From NCBI RefSeq assembly GCF_004378355.1, contig NZ_SNUB01000008.1, positions 1-64,000 of the forward strand: a DNA stretch of 64,000 bases, in the 5' to 3' direction. This DNA comes from Psychromonas algicola. GTDB lineage: Bacteria; Pseudomonadota; Gammaproteobacteria; Enterobacterales; Psychromonadaceae. Below, piece after piece: positions 17,515-25,526 of this stretch. A program made the position numbers and the translations under genes. Below the pieces are notes generated by a model. It did not search any database, was not told the origin of the DNA, and was given only the letters and a program-made list of their open reading frames with translations. Position 1 is the first letter of the stretch. Each line of letters begins with the position of its first letter.

Positions 17515-18666
17515 ATGATGAGTAACAAAAAAACAGTTTTAGTATACGGAACAGGATTTGCAGGCAAGGGGCATGCTCAAGCTTTTAGAGATGCAGGCGC
17601 AGAAGTGGTGGGGATTGTTGGCCGAACTGAAAGTATGGCTAAACAAGTTGCAGCAGAAATGTCGATCCCTTATGCAGGAACCGATTGGGTTGAAGCATTG
17701 AAGGTTTGTAAACCTGATATCGTTTCTATCGCGACACCAGGAGGTGCGCATGTTGAACCCATCAAACAAGCGATGGAATTTGGTTGCCATGTTTTTTGTG
17801 ATAAACCGTTAACTGAAAGCGGAGAAACAGCGCAAGCAATTTACGATTTATCTCTTAAATGTAAATTGAAAACTGCTTTTGCGGCAAGTTTTAGATACAT
17901 GCCTGAAATCATGCATGCAAAACGATTAGTCGCAGCAGGTGCGATTGGTATGCCAACAGAGGTTGAATGTGTTTCGCATTTTAATTTAGATAGGCATATT
18001 CCATTTGGTTGGTCGCACAATGCAGCCGCTGGTGGCGGTCGTTTAAATAATAACTTTACGCATTTATTATCGATTGTTACTTCAGTGATTGGTGAAAAAA
18101 TATTATCGGTAAGTGGTGAAATTAGAGATGATATGGGATCCGCTCCAGTTGTAGAGGGCGTGCATAATTTCATGGAAAGACGTAACTTTATTCCCGATGA
18201 TATTAATGATCCTTCTCTTGAGTGGAAAAAGAGTGACGTAGAATGGTCTTATACTGTACTTGCACAACTCGAGGCGGAGAGAGAAACTAAACAACCTGTT
18301 TCTGTATTATTTAAACATGGAGGGTTAACACCGCGTTTTAGCGACGATCATATTACCTTTCACGGCAGTGAGGGATCTATTTATATTAAAGGCCATTATG
18401 GCTCTGGTCCTTTGCATCTATTCAAGCAAGGTAAATCAGGTTTCGCTTGGAAAGAAATTCCATTACCGCAAGATATTGCAGGATCGTTGCCACCTATTGA
18501 AGATGACACACAAAGAAGTTGGACACATCTTGCGACTTTATTTGTTAAAGATATTGAAGGTAAGGACGTTGAAGCCTACCAAACCTTCGAAGAAGGCTGT
18601 CGCTACCAAAAAATCATCGATGTGATCCGTGGCAGCAATAACTGGATAGATGTGAGCTATCTTTAA
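17515..18666 (+). CDS. Gfo/Idh/MocA-family oxidoreductase
   Basis: NAD(P)-dependent sugar or polyol dehydrogenase-like protein of 383 residues. The Rossmann fold begins VLVYGTGFAGKGHAQAF, and the family motif is CDKPLTESG (EKP-like, with Asp-Lys-Pro). The C-terminal domain holds a Gly-Asn rich GGGRLNNNFTHLLS stretch in place of the usual catalytic G-x-x-x-D-x-x-x-H. ATGATG gives two possible starts 3 nt apart, with a GGAG site just before. It probably oxidises or reduces a uronate-derived sugar in the same pathway as the dehydratase; the exact substrate is unknown. Confidence 0.82.
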   Translation: MMSNKKTVLVYGTGFAGKGHAQAFRDAGAEVVGIVGRTESMAKQVAAEMSIPYAGTDWVEALKVCKPDIVSIATPGGAHVEPIKQAMEFGCHVFCDKPLTESGETAQAIYDLSLKCKLKTAFAASFRYMPEIMHAKRLVAAGAIGMPTEVECVSHFNLDRHIPFGWSHNAAAGGGRLNNNFTHLLSIVTSVIGEKILSVSGEIRDDMGSAPVVEGVHNFMERRNFIPDDINDPSLEWKKSDVEWSYTVLAQLEAERETKQPVSVLFKHGGLTPRFSDDHITFHGSEGSIYIKGHYGSGPLHLFKQGKSGFAWKEIPLPQDIAGSLPPIEDDTQRSWTHLATLFVKDIEGKDVEAYQTFEEGCRYQKIIDVIRGSNNWIDVSYL

Positions 18667-18673
18667 AGTCTTT

Positions 18674-18710
18674 AAAGCGAGTTAAGGCCATTCTTAATTC
18701 GCTTTATTAT
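18674..18710 (+). terminator. Terminator of the dehydratase-oxidoreductase operon
   Basis: A 13-bp stem (18674-18686 with 18693-18705, one G-T wobble) with a 6-nt loop is followed by a T-rich run. The remaining noncoding DNA up to 18994 is AT-rich; I see no gene or clear promoter in it, only a TTGTCAT half site at 18954-18960 that could be a fragment of a Pho box. Confidence 0.75.
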
Positions 18711-18994
18711 TTACCTTACAAAAATGTTTGTCTTTTCCTAGAAAACTTCCTTTTAAACCTGTTTATCATGCTAATTTTTATTGATGTTAAATAATTATTT
18801 ATTATTGTTAAGGTTTTGATTATGAAATTAAGTTTGCTATGGTGATCTTAACTTTTAACTTACATTAAAAATCAATGTGACAATTAAAAGTAAATGGCAA
18901 AGAAGGTTTGTTATTTATAAAACAGATTGACTTTCTACCGTCGTAAAGAATCGTTGTCATTTATTATAAAATTAGCATTTAAGGAAGAGTATAA

Positions 18995-19393
18995 ATGAAT
19001 GTAAAAAAAGCTGGATATAGAGCCTTATCCTTCGTTGAGCATCTCGGCTTATTTACTATCGCTATATTAACCGCCATTGCGATGGGGATTGAAGTTTGGG
19101 TAGTGATTAAAAATGCAACCGTGACATTGGCGGATTTATTACTGTTATTTATATATTTAGAAGTGTTTGCAATGGTAAGTTTATATCTTAAATCTGGTCG
19201 ATTACCTGTCCGCATGCCGCTTTATATCGCTGTCGTTGCTCTGGCTCGATATATTATTTTAGATATGAAAAACCTAGATACAGAAAGAATGTTAGGTCTA
19301 TCTGGTGCTATATTGATTATCGCATTAGCAATATTAGTTATTCGTTTCGGTCATCTTAAATACCCTTATGGAAATTCAGATAGAAACTCTTAA
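18995..19393 (+). CDS. psiE: Phosphate-starvation-inducible protein PsiE
   Basis: Small inner-membrane protein of 132 residues with four hydrophobic segments. The patterns EHLGLFTIAILTAIAMGIEV, LLLLFIYLEVFAMVSLYLKSGRLPVRMPLYIAVVALAR and the C-terminal LVIRFGHLKYPYG are those of PsiE. In E. coli psiE is induced by phosphate limitation through PhoB; only a possible half Pho box is visible here. The ATG has a GGAAGAG ribosome site. Confidence 0.88.
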   Translation: MNVKKAGYRALSFVEHLGLFTIAILTAIAMGIEVWVVIKNATVTLADLLLLFIYLEVFAMVSLYLKSGRLPVRMPLYIAVVALARYIILDMKNLDTERMLGLSGAILIIALAILVIRFGHLKYPYGNSDRNS

Positions 19394-19434
19394 TTGAAAT
19401 AATAACTGTAAGTCTATTTTTTATTAACAATAAA

Positions 19435-19455
19435 ATGCCACTCGGTGAGTGGCAT
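19435..19455. terminator. Hairpin between psiE and the MepB-like gene
   Basis: ATGCCACT and AGTGGCAT form a perfect 8-bp stem with a 5-nt loop. It has no T tract and ends only 20 nt before the next start codon, so it may act as an upstream terminator or as a leader structure. Confidence 0.5.
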
Positions 19456-19475
19456 AAATATAATGAGGTATCATA

Positions 19476-20069
19476 TTGAGAAACGATAGAATCGGTAATA
19501 ATTTTATATTCAACATAGTGAATGATCTTGCTGAAACGGGATACAAGTTATCCGAAAAAGTTCAAATCGAATATCTTCCTGAAGCAAAGCAATATGATGG
19601 TGCTACATTTAGTTTAAATGATAAAAAATGTGTTTATCGTAAAGGAAAGGTTACCGCTGATAGACCGGGGGCTTTTTTAGCCTTATGGAAACGACCTCAT
19701 TTTTCAAGTGAAAACAATAAACCGATTCCATTAACAAAAGAAGATATTGATTACTTATTTATTCATGTGGAGGAGCATGCAGTTGTGGATCAAGGTAATC
19801 TGCAAATTGAGAAGCCTAAAATCGGTGTGTTTGTTTTTCCAACTTTATTATTAATTGAAAAAGGAATTATCGCGTCGGCGAAACATAAAGGTAAAACTGG
19901 ATTTAGAGTTTTTCCGCCATGGAGTGGAAATAGAGGTGATGTCGCGACTAAAGTTTTTTCCGAATCTGGCAAGAAAACACAAATTTGGCAATTACCTTAT
20001 TTTGTAGAAGTGAATGAAGATGGTTCACTTGATTCTTCGAAACTCAATCAGATATTCCATGTAATATAA
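19476..20069 (+). CDS. MepB-family protein
   Basis: Cytoplasmic 197-residue protein resembling MepB, the third gene of the Staphylococcus mepRAB locus, whose function is unknown. Family-like features are YDGATFSLNDKKCVYRKGKVT, FLALWKRPH, IGVFVFPTLLLIEKGI and KGKTGFRVFPPW. The start is a TTG at 19476 with a TGAGG site upstream; the ATG choices in frame lie too far inside. No multidrug transporter or MarR gene adjoins it, so the staphylococcal context is not kept. Confidence 0.75.
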   Translation: MRNDRIGNNFIFNIVNDLAETGYKLSEKVQIEYLPEAKQYDGATFSLNDKKCVYRKGKVTADRPGAFLALWKRPHFSSENNKPIPLTKEDIDYLFIHVEEHAVVDQGNLQIEKPKIGVFVFPTLLLIEKGIIASAKHKGKTGFRVFPPWSGNRGDVATKVFSESGKKTQIWQLPYFVEVNEDGSLDSSKLNQIFHVI

Positions 20070-20327
20070 AAGTGCACAATTCCTTATCTTTTGTCCTTTT
20101 GTTTTAATCTTTATCTCTTGTTTAGTCTGTTTAGGCATAAATACTGCATTAACTTAAATAGAATAGGATGTGTTTACATAAATAGCATTTTTTCTTTGAA
20201 AAAATCAATGCTTTTTCCTTACTAAACAATGGTTTGTTTGTTTTTTGTGGTGAGGGTATTATTGCCGCTTATTTAAGATAATGTATTTTAAGCTGTCAGT
20301 GCAGTTAAATATTTAAAAAGAGAGTAT

Positions 20328-20717
20328 ATGAAAATATCAGGAAAATTTAGTGTCGTGATCAAATCAATCGAATCTTACGTCGAATCTGTTGACGGTATTA
20401 AGTTTGCACGTAAATCCATTGATAAAGCCTTTTTAGGTGAATTATCTGCTACAAGCAAAGGTGAGATGTTAAATGCACTTTCTCCAAAAGCGGGTTCAGG
20501 TGGGTATGTTGCAATTGAACTTGTGACCGGAGAGTTAAATGGTAAAAAAGGAAGCTTTGCTTTGCAACACTTTGGCACTATGTCTAGTGAGAACTTAAAT
20601 TTAATATTAGAAGTCATTCCTGATTCAGGAACCAATGAATTGAAAAATCTAAAGGGTAAAATGTCGCTTAATACAGAGAATGACCAGCATAACTATACAT
20701 TTGAATATCAACTGTAG
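20328..20717 (+). CDS. DUF3224-family protein
   Basis: A 129-residue soluble protein predicted to be a small beta-barrel of unknown role. The recognisable family elements are KISGKFSVVI, GEMLNALSPKAGSGGYVAIELVTGELNGKKGSFALQHFGTM and the Y-T-F-E-Y-x-L ending. An AGAG ribosome site precedes the ATG. The next gene, a LysE-type exporter, starts 43 nt downstream, so cotranscription is possible. Confidence 0.8.
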   Translation: MKISGKFSVVIKSIESYVESVDGIKFARKSIDKAFLGELSATSKGEMLNALSPKAGSGGYVAIELVTGELNGKKGSFALQHFGTMSSENLNLILEVIPDSGTNELKNLKGKMSLNTENDQHNYTFEYQL

Positions 20718-20760
20718 TAAGGTTTGATGCCTATATTAAATTTATATCAGGCGAATATCT

Positions 20761-21390
20761 ATGGAAATGCATTCATTAGTTTTATTTGTTATTGCTGCTT
20801 TATCTATTAATCTGATTCCTGGTCCAGATGTTATTTATATTGTGACGAATACAATGAAAGGGCAGATGAAATCAGGAATTAAAGCTTCTTTAGGATTAGG
20901 TGTTGGTTACTTAATTCATACACTAGCCGCTGTTTTTGGTTTGTCTGCGTTAATTTTAAGTTCTGCATTTCTATTTACATTAATTAAATACTTAGGCGCA
21001 CTTTATTTACTTTATCTTGGTATTACATCACTTATTAATTGTTATCGAAACAATGCCAAACTTACTATTAATAATAAAGATGAAAAGCAAACGGGCGTTT
21101 TTAAACAAGGGGTTATTGTTAGTGTATTAAATCCCAAAGTAGCGATGTTCTTCCTTGCATTTTTACCTCAATTTATTGACCCTCACTCTATAACTGCGAC
21201 ACAAGATTTGTTGACTCTAGGCTTATTGTTTAGTGGTTTAGCAACGCTATGCAATTTACTTTATGCTGGTTTGGGGAGTATCTTGTTCAATAGCCCTAAA
21301 GCTAAAAAATATGCTCGCGTATTGGAAGGTGTTTCTGGATCTTTATTAATTGTATTAAGTGCAAAGATTGCCTTAAGCAACGATAAATAA
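20761..21390 (+). CDS. LysE-family translocator (RhtB-like)
   Basis: Predicted amino-acid exporter with six membrane segments and 209 residues. The N-terminal signature SINLIPGPDVIYIVTNTMKGQ and the first-domain Gly motif GLGVGYLIHTL are those of the LysE/RhtB family. The middle carries a GVIVSVLNPKVAMFFLAFLPQFID segment common in this family. It lies just upstream of an AraC-type regulator gene and probably belongs to the same regulon. Confidence 0.88.
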   Translation: MEMHSLVLFVIAALSINLIPGPDVIYIVTNTMKGQMKSGIKASLGLGVGYLIHTLAAVFGLSALILSSAFLFTLIKYLGALYLLYLGITSLINCYRNNAKLTINNKDEKQTGVFKQGVIVSVLNPKVAMFFLAFLPQFIDPHSITATQDLLTLGLLFSGLATLCNLLYAGLGSILFNSPKAKKYARVLEGVSGSLLIVLSAKIALSNDK

Positions 21391-21444
21391 TATTCGTTTT
21401 GCACTTTTTATAAATGAAGCTTCAATTACCTTGTAGAGGAGGGA

Positions 21445-22245
21445 ATGTTGGAAGAATCTAAAATTTGGACAAATAAAACCTTCTCTGGTGTTGAACTTCT
21501 TTCTGCTAGTTATAAGAAATTTCAGTTTACTAAGCATTGGCATGATGAGTTAGCAATAGGGATTATTGAAGAAGGCGCTGAAGGATTGTTTTATAGAGGC
21601 AATAACCTTGTTATTCCTAAACGACATATCGTCGCGATCAACCCTGGAGAAGTTCATACTGGATTTTCTGGATCTAAGGATGGTTGGCGCTATAGAATGT
21701 TTTATTTCAACCTTCAAGAGCTTAGTGAGCAATTTACTCATAGAGACTTACCTATTGATCCTATTATTGACCAAGCTTTAATTTATGATGAAGCTCTTTT
21801 TGATAGTTTGATGCAATTACACTTATCACTTGAATTACCTTCCTTTACATTAACCAAAGATTCACTATTTACTGCGTCACTTGAAAAACTGTTTACAAAA
21901 TATGGATCTGCCAAGAAAGAAGCGTCTAATAGTATTTGTCATAAGAGCTGCTATATTGCCCGTGATTTCATACAAGATAACTTTGACGTAAACCCATCAT
22001 TATCAGAACTAGAGCGTGTATCTAATTGCACTAAATTTCAATTGATTAAAAGTTTTAAAGCTATTTTCGGTATTACTCCTCATCAATATCTATTACAAAT
22101 TAAAGTGAAAAATGCTAAAAGGTTACTTTCTCAAGGATTTAGTTGCGTTGAGACTTCCTTAGCTTGTGGGTTTTACGATCAAAGTCATTTTACGCGTAAC
22201 TTTAAAAAAGCATTTGGTGTTTCGCCTTCTAATTATACTTGTTAA
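21445..22245 (+). CDS. AraC-family transcriptional regulator with cupin sensor
   Basis: Ligand-responsive activator of 266 residues. The N-terminal half is an AraC-type cupin (KHWHDELAIGIIEEGAEGLFYRGNN, then IPKRHIVAINPGEVHTGFSG). The C-terminal 100 residues hold two helix-turn-helix motifs (LSELERVSNCTKFQLIKSFKAIFGITPHQYL and VETSLACGFYDQSHFTRNFKKAFGVSPSNY). The ATG has a strong GAGGAGGG site. Regulators of this design are commonly paired with LysE-type exporters; here one lies on each side, so control of amino-acid export is likely. Confidence 0.88.
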   Translation: MLEESKIWTNKTFSGVELLSASYKKFQFTKHWHDELAIGIIEEGAEGLFYRGNNLVIPKRHIVAINPGEVHTGFSGSKDGWRYRMFYFNLQELSEQFTHRDLPIDPIIDQALIYDEALFDSLMQLHLSLELPSFTLTKDSLFTASLEKLFTKYGSAKKEASNSICHKSCYIARDFIQDNFDVNPSLSELERVSNCTKFQLIKSFKAIFGITPHQYLLQIKVKNAKRLLSQGFSCVETSLACGFYDQSHFTRNFKKAFGVSPSNYTC

Positions 22246-22366
22246 TAATCACCTTCATCCTATCTTCGAGGCTAACCTGATCGGTATATAAACTTAATCA
22301 ATTTTGTACAAGACCCTCTTATGTGGATTAATTAATATAGCTTTTTTTGAAAAGAGGTTTATTGAT

Positions 22367-22984
22367 ATGAGTTTATTTATTATTTGGTTAGGTGTGATGT
22401 TTCCTTTGGTGTTTAGTCCTGGTCCTGCAAATATCGTATTTGCCGCTTCTGGTGCTAAAGTAGGTATTAAGCGTTCAATTCCTTTGATTGCAGGTGTCGA
22501 CTGTGTATTTATTATTAAATCCATTGTCATTGGGTATGGTTTAGGTGAGGTTTTACATTCATTACCTATATTAATGAATAGCATGCAGTTATTAGGGGCG
22601 CTTTATTTAATCTACCTTGCAATTACATTTATTCGATCGAATAAGGCTAGGTCTGAATCAGAAATTAAAACACTCGGTTTTACAGATGGTCTGATTATTC
22701 AGTTACTTAATAGCAAGGGATGGTTAATGGTTTTTTTAATGTTCACTTTATTTAGTGAGCAATCCCTGCAAGTTTTTGGACAAAGTGGTGTTACCGTTTT
22801 AATTATTTGGTTGGCATTATTAAATATATCAATGCACTTCGTTTGGGTTTCTATTGGTGAGTTATTAGCGAGAGTGTCGAGTAGCCCTGTTTATGAAAAA
22901 GGATTAAATTTCTTTTATGCAGCTTGTTTGTTTTTTGTAAGTCTTTGGTTTATATACGAAAATCCAATGGTAAATATGATGTAA
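22367..22984 (+). CDS. Second LysE-family translocator
   Basis: Another predicted exporter of the LysE/RhtB family, 205 residues from the ATG at 22367, which has an AAGAGG site. A TTG at 22304 would add 21 residues lacking family support. The N terminus has VMFPLVFSPGPANIVFAASGAKVG, the usual SPGP motif. It shares only limited similarity with the exporter at 20761, so it is not a recent duplicate. Probably regulated by the AraC-type protein just upstream. Confidence 0.85.
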   Translation: MSLFIIWLGVMFPLVFSPGPANIVFAASGAKVGIKRSIPLIAGVDCVFIIKSIVIGYGLGEVLHSLPILMNSMQLLGALYLIYLAITFIRSNKARSESEIKTLGFTDGLIIQLLNSKGWLMVFLMFTLFSEQSLQVFGQSGVTVLIIWLALLNISMHFVWVSIGELLARVSSSPVYEKGLNFFYAACLFFVSLWFIYENPMVNMM

Positions 22985-23096
22985 TCTTTATTTTACTTTT
23001 ACTTCACTTAACTTTTTATTTTTTATTGTTGATCATTAAAGCAATTGAAAGTAAATTGACAGGACTTGTTTGTTCTGTTTTTTTTGAGCTGTATAA

Positions 23097-23123
23097 TTGA
23101 CACCTTTGGTGAAGCTTTATAAT
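23097..23123 (+). promoter_or_regulatory. Likely promoter of the secretion/sulfotransferase operon
   Basis: Perfect TTGACA (23097-23102) and TATAAT (23118-23123) are separated by 15 bp, shorter than the optimal 17. A CACC-TTT-GGTG dyad (23101-23111) lies in the spacer and could be an operator. The leader of about 100 nt contains a GTTAAA/TTTAAC hairpin (23154-23168) before the first start codon. Confidence 0.5.
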
Positions 23124-23227
23124 GCTCCTATTACAGTTTTTCGGTTAAGTGAAGTTAAATACTTTAACGTAGTTATTTTAACTCCTGCTGTAGCCCTTCA
23201 TTATTTTATTCCTCGGATTTTATATTT

Positions 23228-25453
23228 ATGTCTCTTGTTTTAATAAAAACTACTCTTGACGGTGCAGTGACAAAAATCGCATTACCCAGTGCTCAAATAA
23301 TCAATGTAGAAGCAAATGCACACTACACAATTATTGATAGCGTCACAGGAAAAGCACCTGAATCATTGCAAATTGTTAAAGCAAATAATGATTTAGTGAT
23401 TCAGCAAGGTGCTGAAAATGCGAGTGAGCAGCTAGTTAAAATAGAACAATTCTTTGAGGCAGAAACCGAAGCGAGCTTTGCCGCTGATGGTAGTTCACAA
23501 TTAGCTAATACCGTTGAAGGAAATTTAATTACTTCTTCTTCATCTGAAGCTTTTGCGCCAAGCATTGCAGGTGAAAGCGGTTTAGTGTGGAAAGGTGCTG
23601 CAGCACAAAGTACAGCTTCAGTTGGCGCTAGTTCAGCGAGTGTTATTAGCAATACATTATTATATAGCCTTGCAGGTGGAGCAGCAGGTTTGACAGCGGC
23701 AGGTGTTGCTGTTGCAAGCTCTTCTGATTCATCTTCAAGTGACTCATCCTCAAGTGATTCAACAGCAGATACTACAGCTCCTAGTGTTATGATTAGCGAT
23801 GACACAACAGGGACCGCAACGGGTGATGTGACATATACCTTCACTTTCTCAGAAGAGGTGACTGGGTTTACTGTGGATGATGTTGTCATTACAGGTGGAA
23901 CGGCGGGCACATTAACCTCATCCGATAACATCACTTACACTTTAGTCGTGACGCCTGATCCTGATAGCACAACGGATATTACGGTGGATGTGGCGGCTGA
24001 TGTGGCAACTGATCTGGCTGGTAATGGCAACACAGTAGCCATTACGAATACACAAACGGTTGATACCATAATTCCAAGTGTGGTTATCACTGATGATACA
24101 ACAGGCACGGCAACAGGTGATGTGACCTACACCTTTACTTTTTCAGAAGAGGTGACTGGGTTTACTGCGGGTGACATTGTTATTACAGGTGGCACAGCGG
24201 GCACATTAACCTCATCCGATAACATCACTTACACTTTAGTCGTGACGCCTGAATCTGATAGCACAACGGATATTACGGTTGATGTAGCGGCCGATATGGC
24301 AACTGATCTGGCTGGTAATGGCAACACAGTCGCGATAACTAACACTCAAACGGTTAATACATTCAATCCTGCTATTGTGATTACTAATGACACAACAGGG
24401 GCCGCAGCGGGTGATGTGACCTACACCTTCACTTTCTCAGAAGAAATGATGGGCTTTACCATCGATGACATCGTTATTACAGGTGGCACAGCAGGCTCAT
24501 TATCCACATCCGATAACATCACTTACACTTTAGTCGTGACGCCTGATCCTGATAGCACAACGGATATTACGGTGGATGTGGCGGCCGATGTCGCTACGGA
24601 TGCCGCAGGCAATGGCAACACAGCAGCCATTACAAATACTCAAGCGGTTGATACACAAGCGCCTACGGCAATCGTAACCGAAACAGCGAGCGGTAACGAT
24701 GAAGTGGTTATCGGCAATGATGAAAGTGTGTCAGTTCAAAGCTCAGAAGTAGGCACTGGCTATCTTGTTCATTCGAGTGTCACAGTTACTGATGTGGCGA
24801 GCATCACAAACTCAGATGACAGCCTTTGGAGCAGTGTTGAGATCACCGCAGCCGATACCGATACTGAGTTATCCGCAATAGGGCTAGATTATGGAGAATA
24901 CACATTCTACAGCGTTGATGAAGCAGGTAACTTAAGTGATGCTTCTGATGAGCCTGTTTATGTCGCAGATACCTCTATCGTTGTGTTTGATTTAGCTGGT
25001 GGTAACAGTAGCAGTCATTCGGATCGAACTTTTGATGCGAATGTGGATTACACCATCTACCTAGTGATTGATTCCAGCGCAAGTAATCTTGGCAATAGTG
25101 AATGGAGTTCTGAGCTTTGGGAAGGCGCATCTAATTTAGATTCAGGCGATACCATTGTCTTTGTTGGCAGTAATGGGAGCCCTGAATTTGGAAATATTGA
25201 TATTGATTACGCATCACGTACTTCAAATGGAGCGAGTTTATTTTTTGTTTTAAATTCTACTGGTGTTCCGCGTAGTAATACTACTGCTAGTCAATATTTC
25301 CGGTTATATGCTAATGGTTCACTTTCAGCACTAACCCCTAATGGGGATTATCTAAGTAATCAGAATTTATGGACTGGGACGTGGTATTTAACGAATGGCA
25401 GTTTAGGTAATGCCATCCCTAGTGGCATCCTGACATCCCAAGGTTTAGCGTAG
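23228..25453 (+). CDS. Adhesin-like type I secreted protein, BapA-prefix and Ig-like repeats (three repeats)
   Basis: Predicted secreted or surface-retained protein of 741 residues. Residues of about 1-160 look like the BapA/LapA N-terminal retention module: short beta stretches, DLVIQ, KIEQFF, LVWK, then a Gly/Ala-rich hydrophobic segment with TAAG at 156-159, which resembles a LapG cleavage motif. A Ser/Asp linker follows. Residues 184-477 are three Ig-like repeats of exactly 98 residues. The C-terminal part (DYGEYTFYSVDEAG, VFDL, IPSGILTSQGLA) lacks RTX nonapeptides. The last 13 residues are identical to those of the next gene, suggesting the secretion signal. Confidence 0.85.
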   Translation: MSLVLIKTTLDGAVTKIALPSAQIINVEANAHYTIIDSVTGKAPESLQIVKANNDLVIQQGAENASEQLVKIEQFFEAETEASFAADGSSQLANTVEGNLITSSSSEAFAPSIAGESGLVWKGAAAQSTASVGASSASVISNTLLYSLAGGAAGLTAAGVAVASSSDSSSSDSSSSDSTADTTAPSVMISDDTTGTATGDVTYTFTFSEEVTGFTVDDVVITGGTAGTLTSSDNITYTLVVTPDPDSTTDITVDVAADVATDLAGNGNTVAITNTQTVDTIIPSVVITDDTTGTATGDVTYTFTFSEEVTGFTAGDIVITGGTAGTLTSSDNITYTLVVTPESDSTTDITVDVAADMATDLAGNGNTVAITNTQTVNTFNPAIVITNDTTGAAAGDVTYTFTFSEEMMGFTIDDIVITGGTAGSLSTSDNITYTLVVTPDPDSTTDITVDVAADVATDAAGNGNTAAITNTQAVDTQAPTAIVTETASGNDEVVIGNDESVSVQSSEVGTGYLVHSSVTVTDVASITNSDDSLWSSVEITAADTDTELSAIGLDYGEYTFYSVDEAGNLSDASDEPVYVADTSIVVFDLAGGNSSSHSDRTFDANVDYTIYLVIDSSASNLGNSEWSSELWEGASNLDSGDTIVFVGSNGSPEFGNIDIDYASRTSNGASLFFVLNSTGVPRSNTTASQYFRLYANGSLSALTPNGDYLSNQNLWTGTWYLTNGSLGNAIPSGILTSQGLA
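23777..24658 (+). repeat. Three tandem 294-bp Ig-like repeat units
   Basis: Equivalent positions (23777, 24071, 24365, and the next boundary at 24659) are exactly 294 bp apart. Each unit encodes a 98-residue domain with YTFTFSEE, I-V-TGGTAG and DITVDVAADVATD motifs. The DNA similarity between units is high but not complete, so this is a segment prone to unequal recombination. Confidence 0.9.
25412..25452 (+). repeat. 41-bp exact 3'-end repeat, copy 1
   Basis: The last 41 bp up to the stop codon are identical to 27111-27151 at the end of the second adhesin-like gene. It encodes the shared 13-residue C terminus. Confidence 0.9.
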
Positions 25454-25475
25454 CGCTTTATTTAAAACTCATTGA

Positions 25476-25506
25476 GCTTTATGCCTGATAGGCATGAGGC
25501 TTTTTG
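25476..25506 (+). terminator. Hairpin between the two adhesin-like genes
   Basis: ATGCCT-GAT-AGGCAT with flanking GAGC/GAGGC pairing is followed by TTTTT. It lies just upstream of the second gene and may act as a partial terminator that favours the first product. Confidence 0.65.
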
Positions 25507-25526
25507 TCTTTATAGGATTATATAAA

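Noticed and set aside
22304-22366. N-terminal extension of the second LysE exporter
   Set aside because: It starts with TTG, lacks a ribosome site and family similarity; the ATG at 22367 has a strong AAGAGG site.
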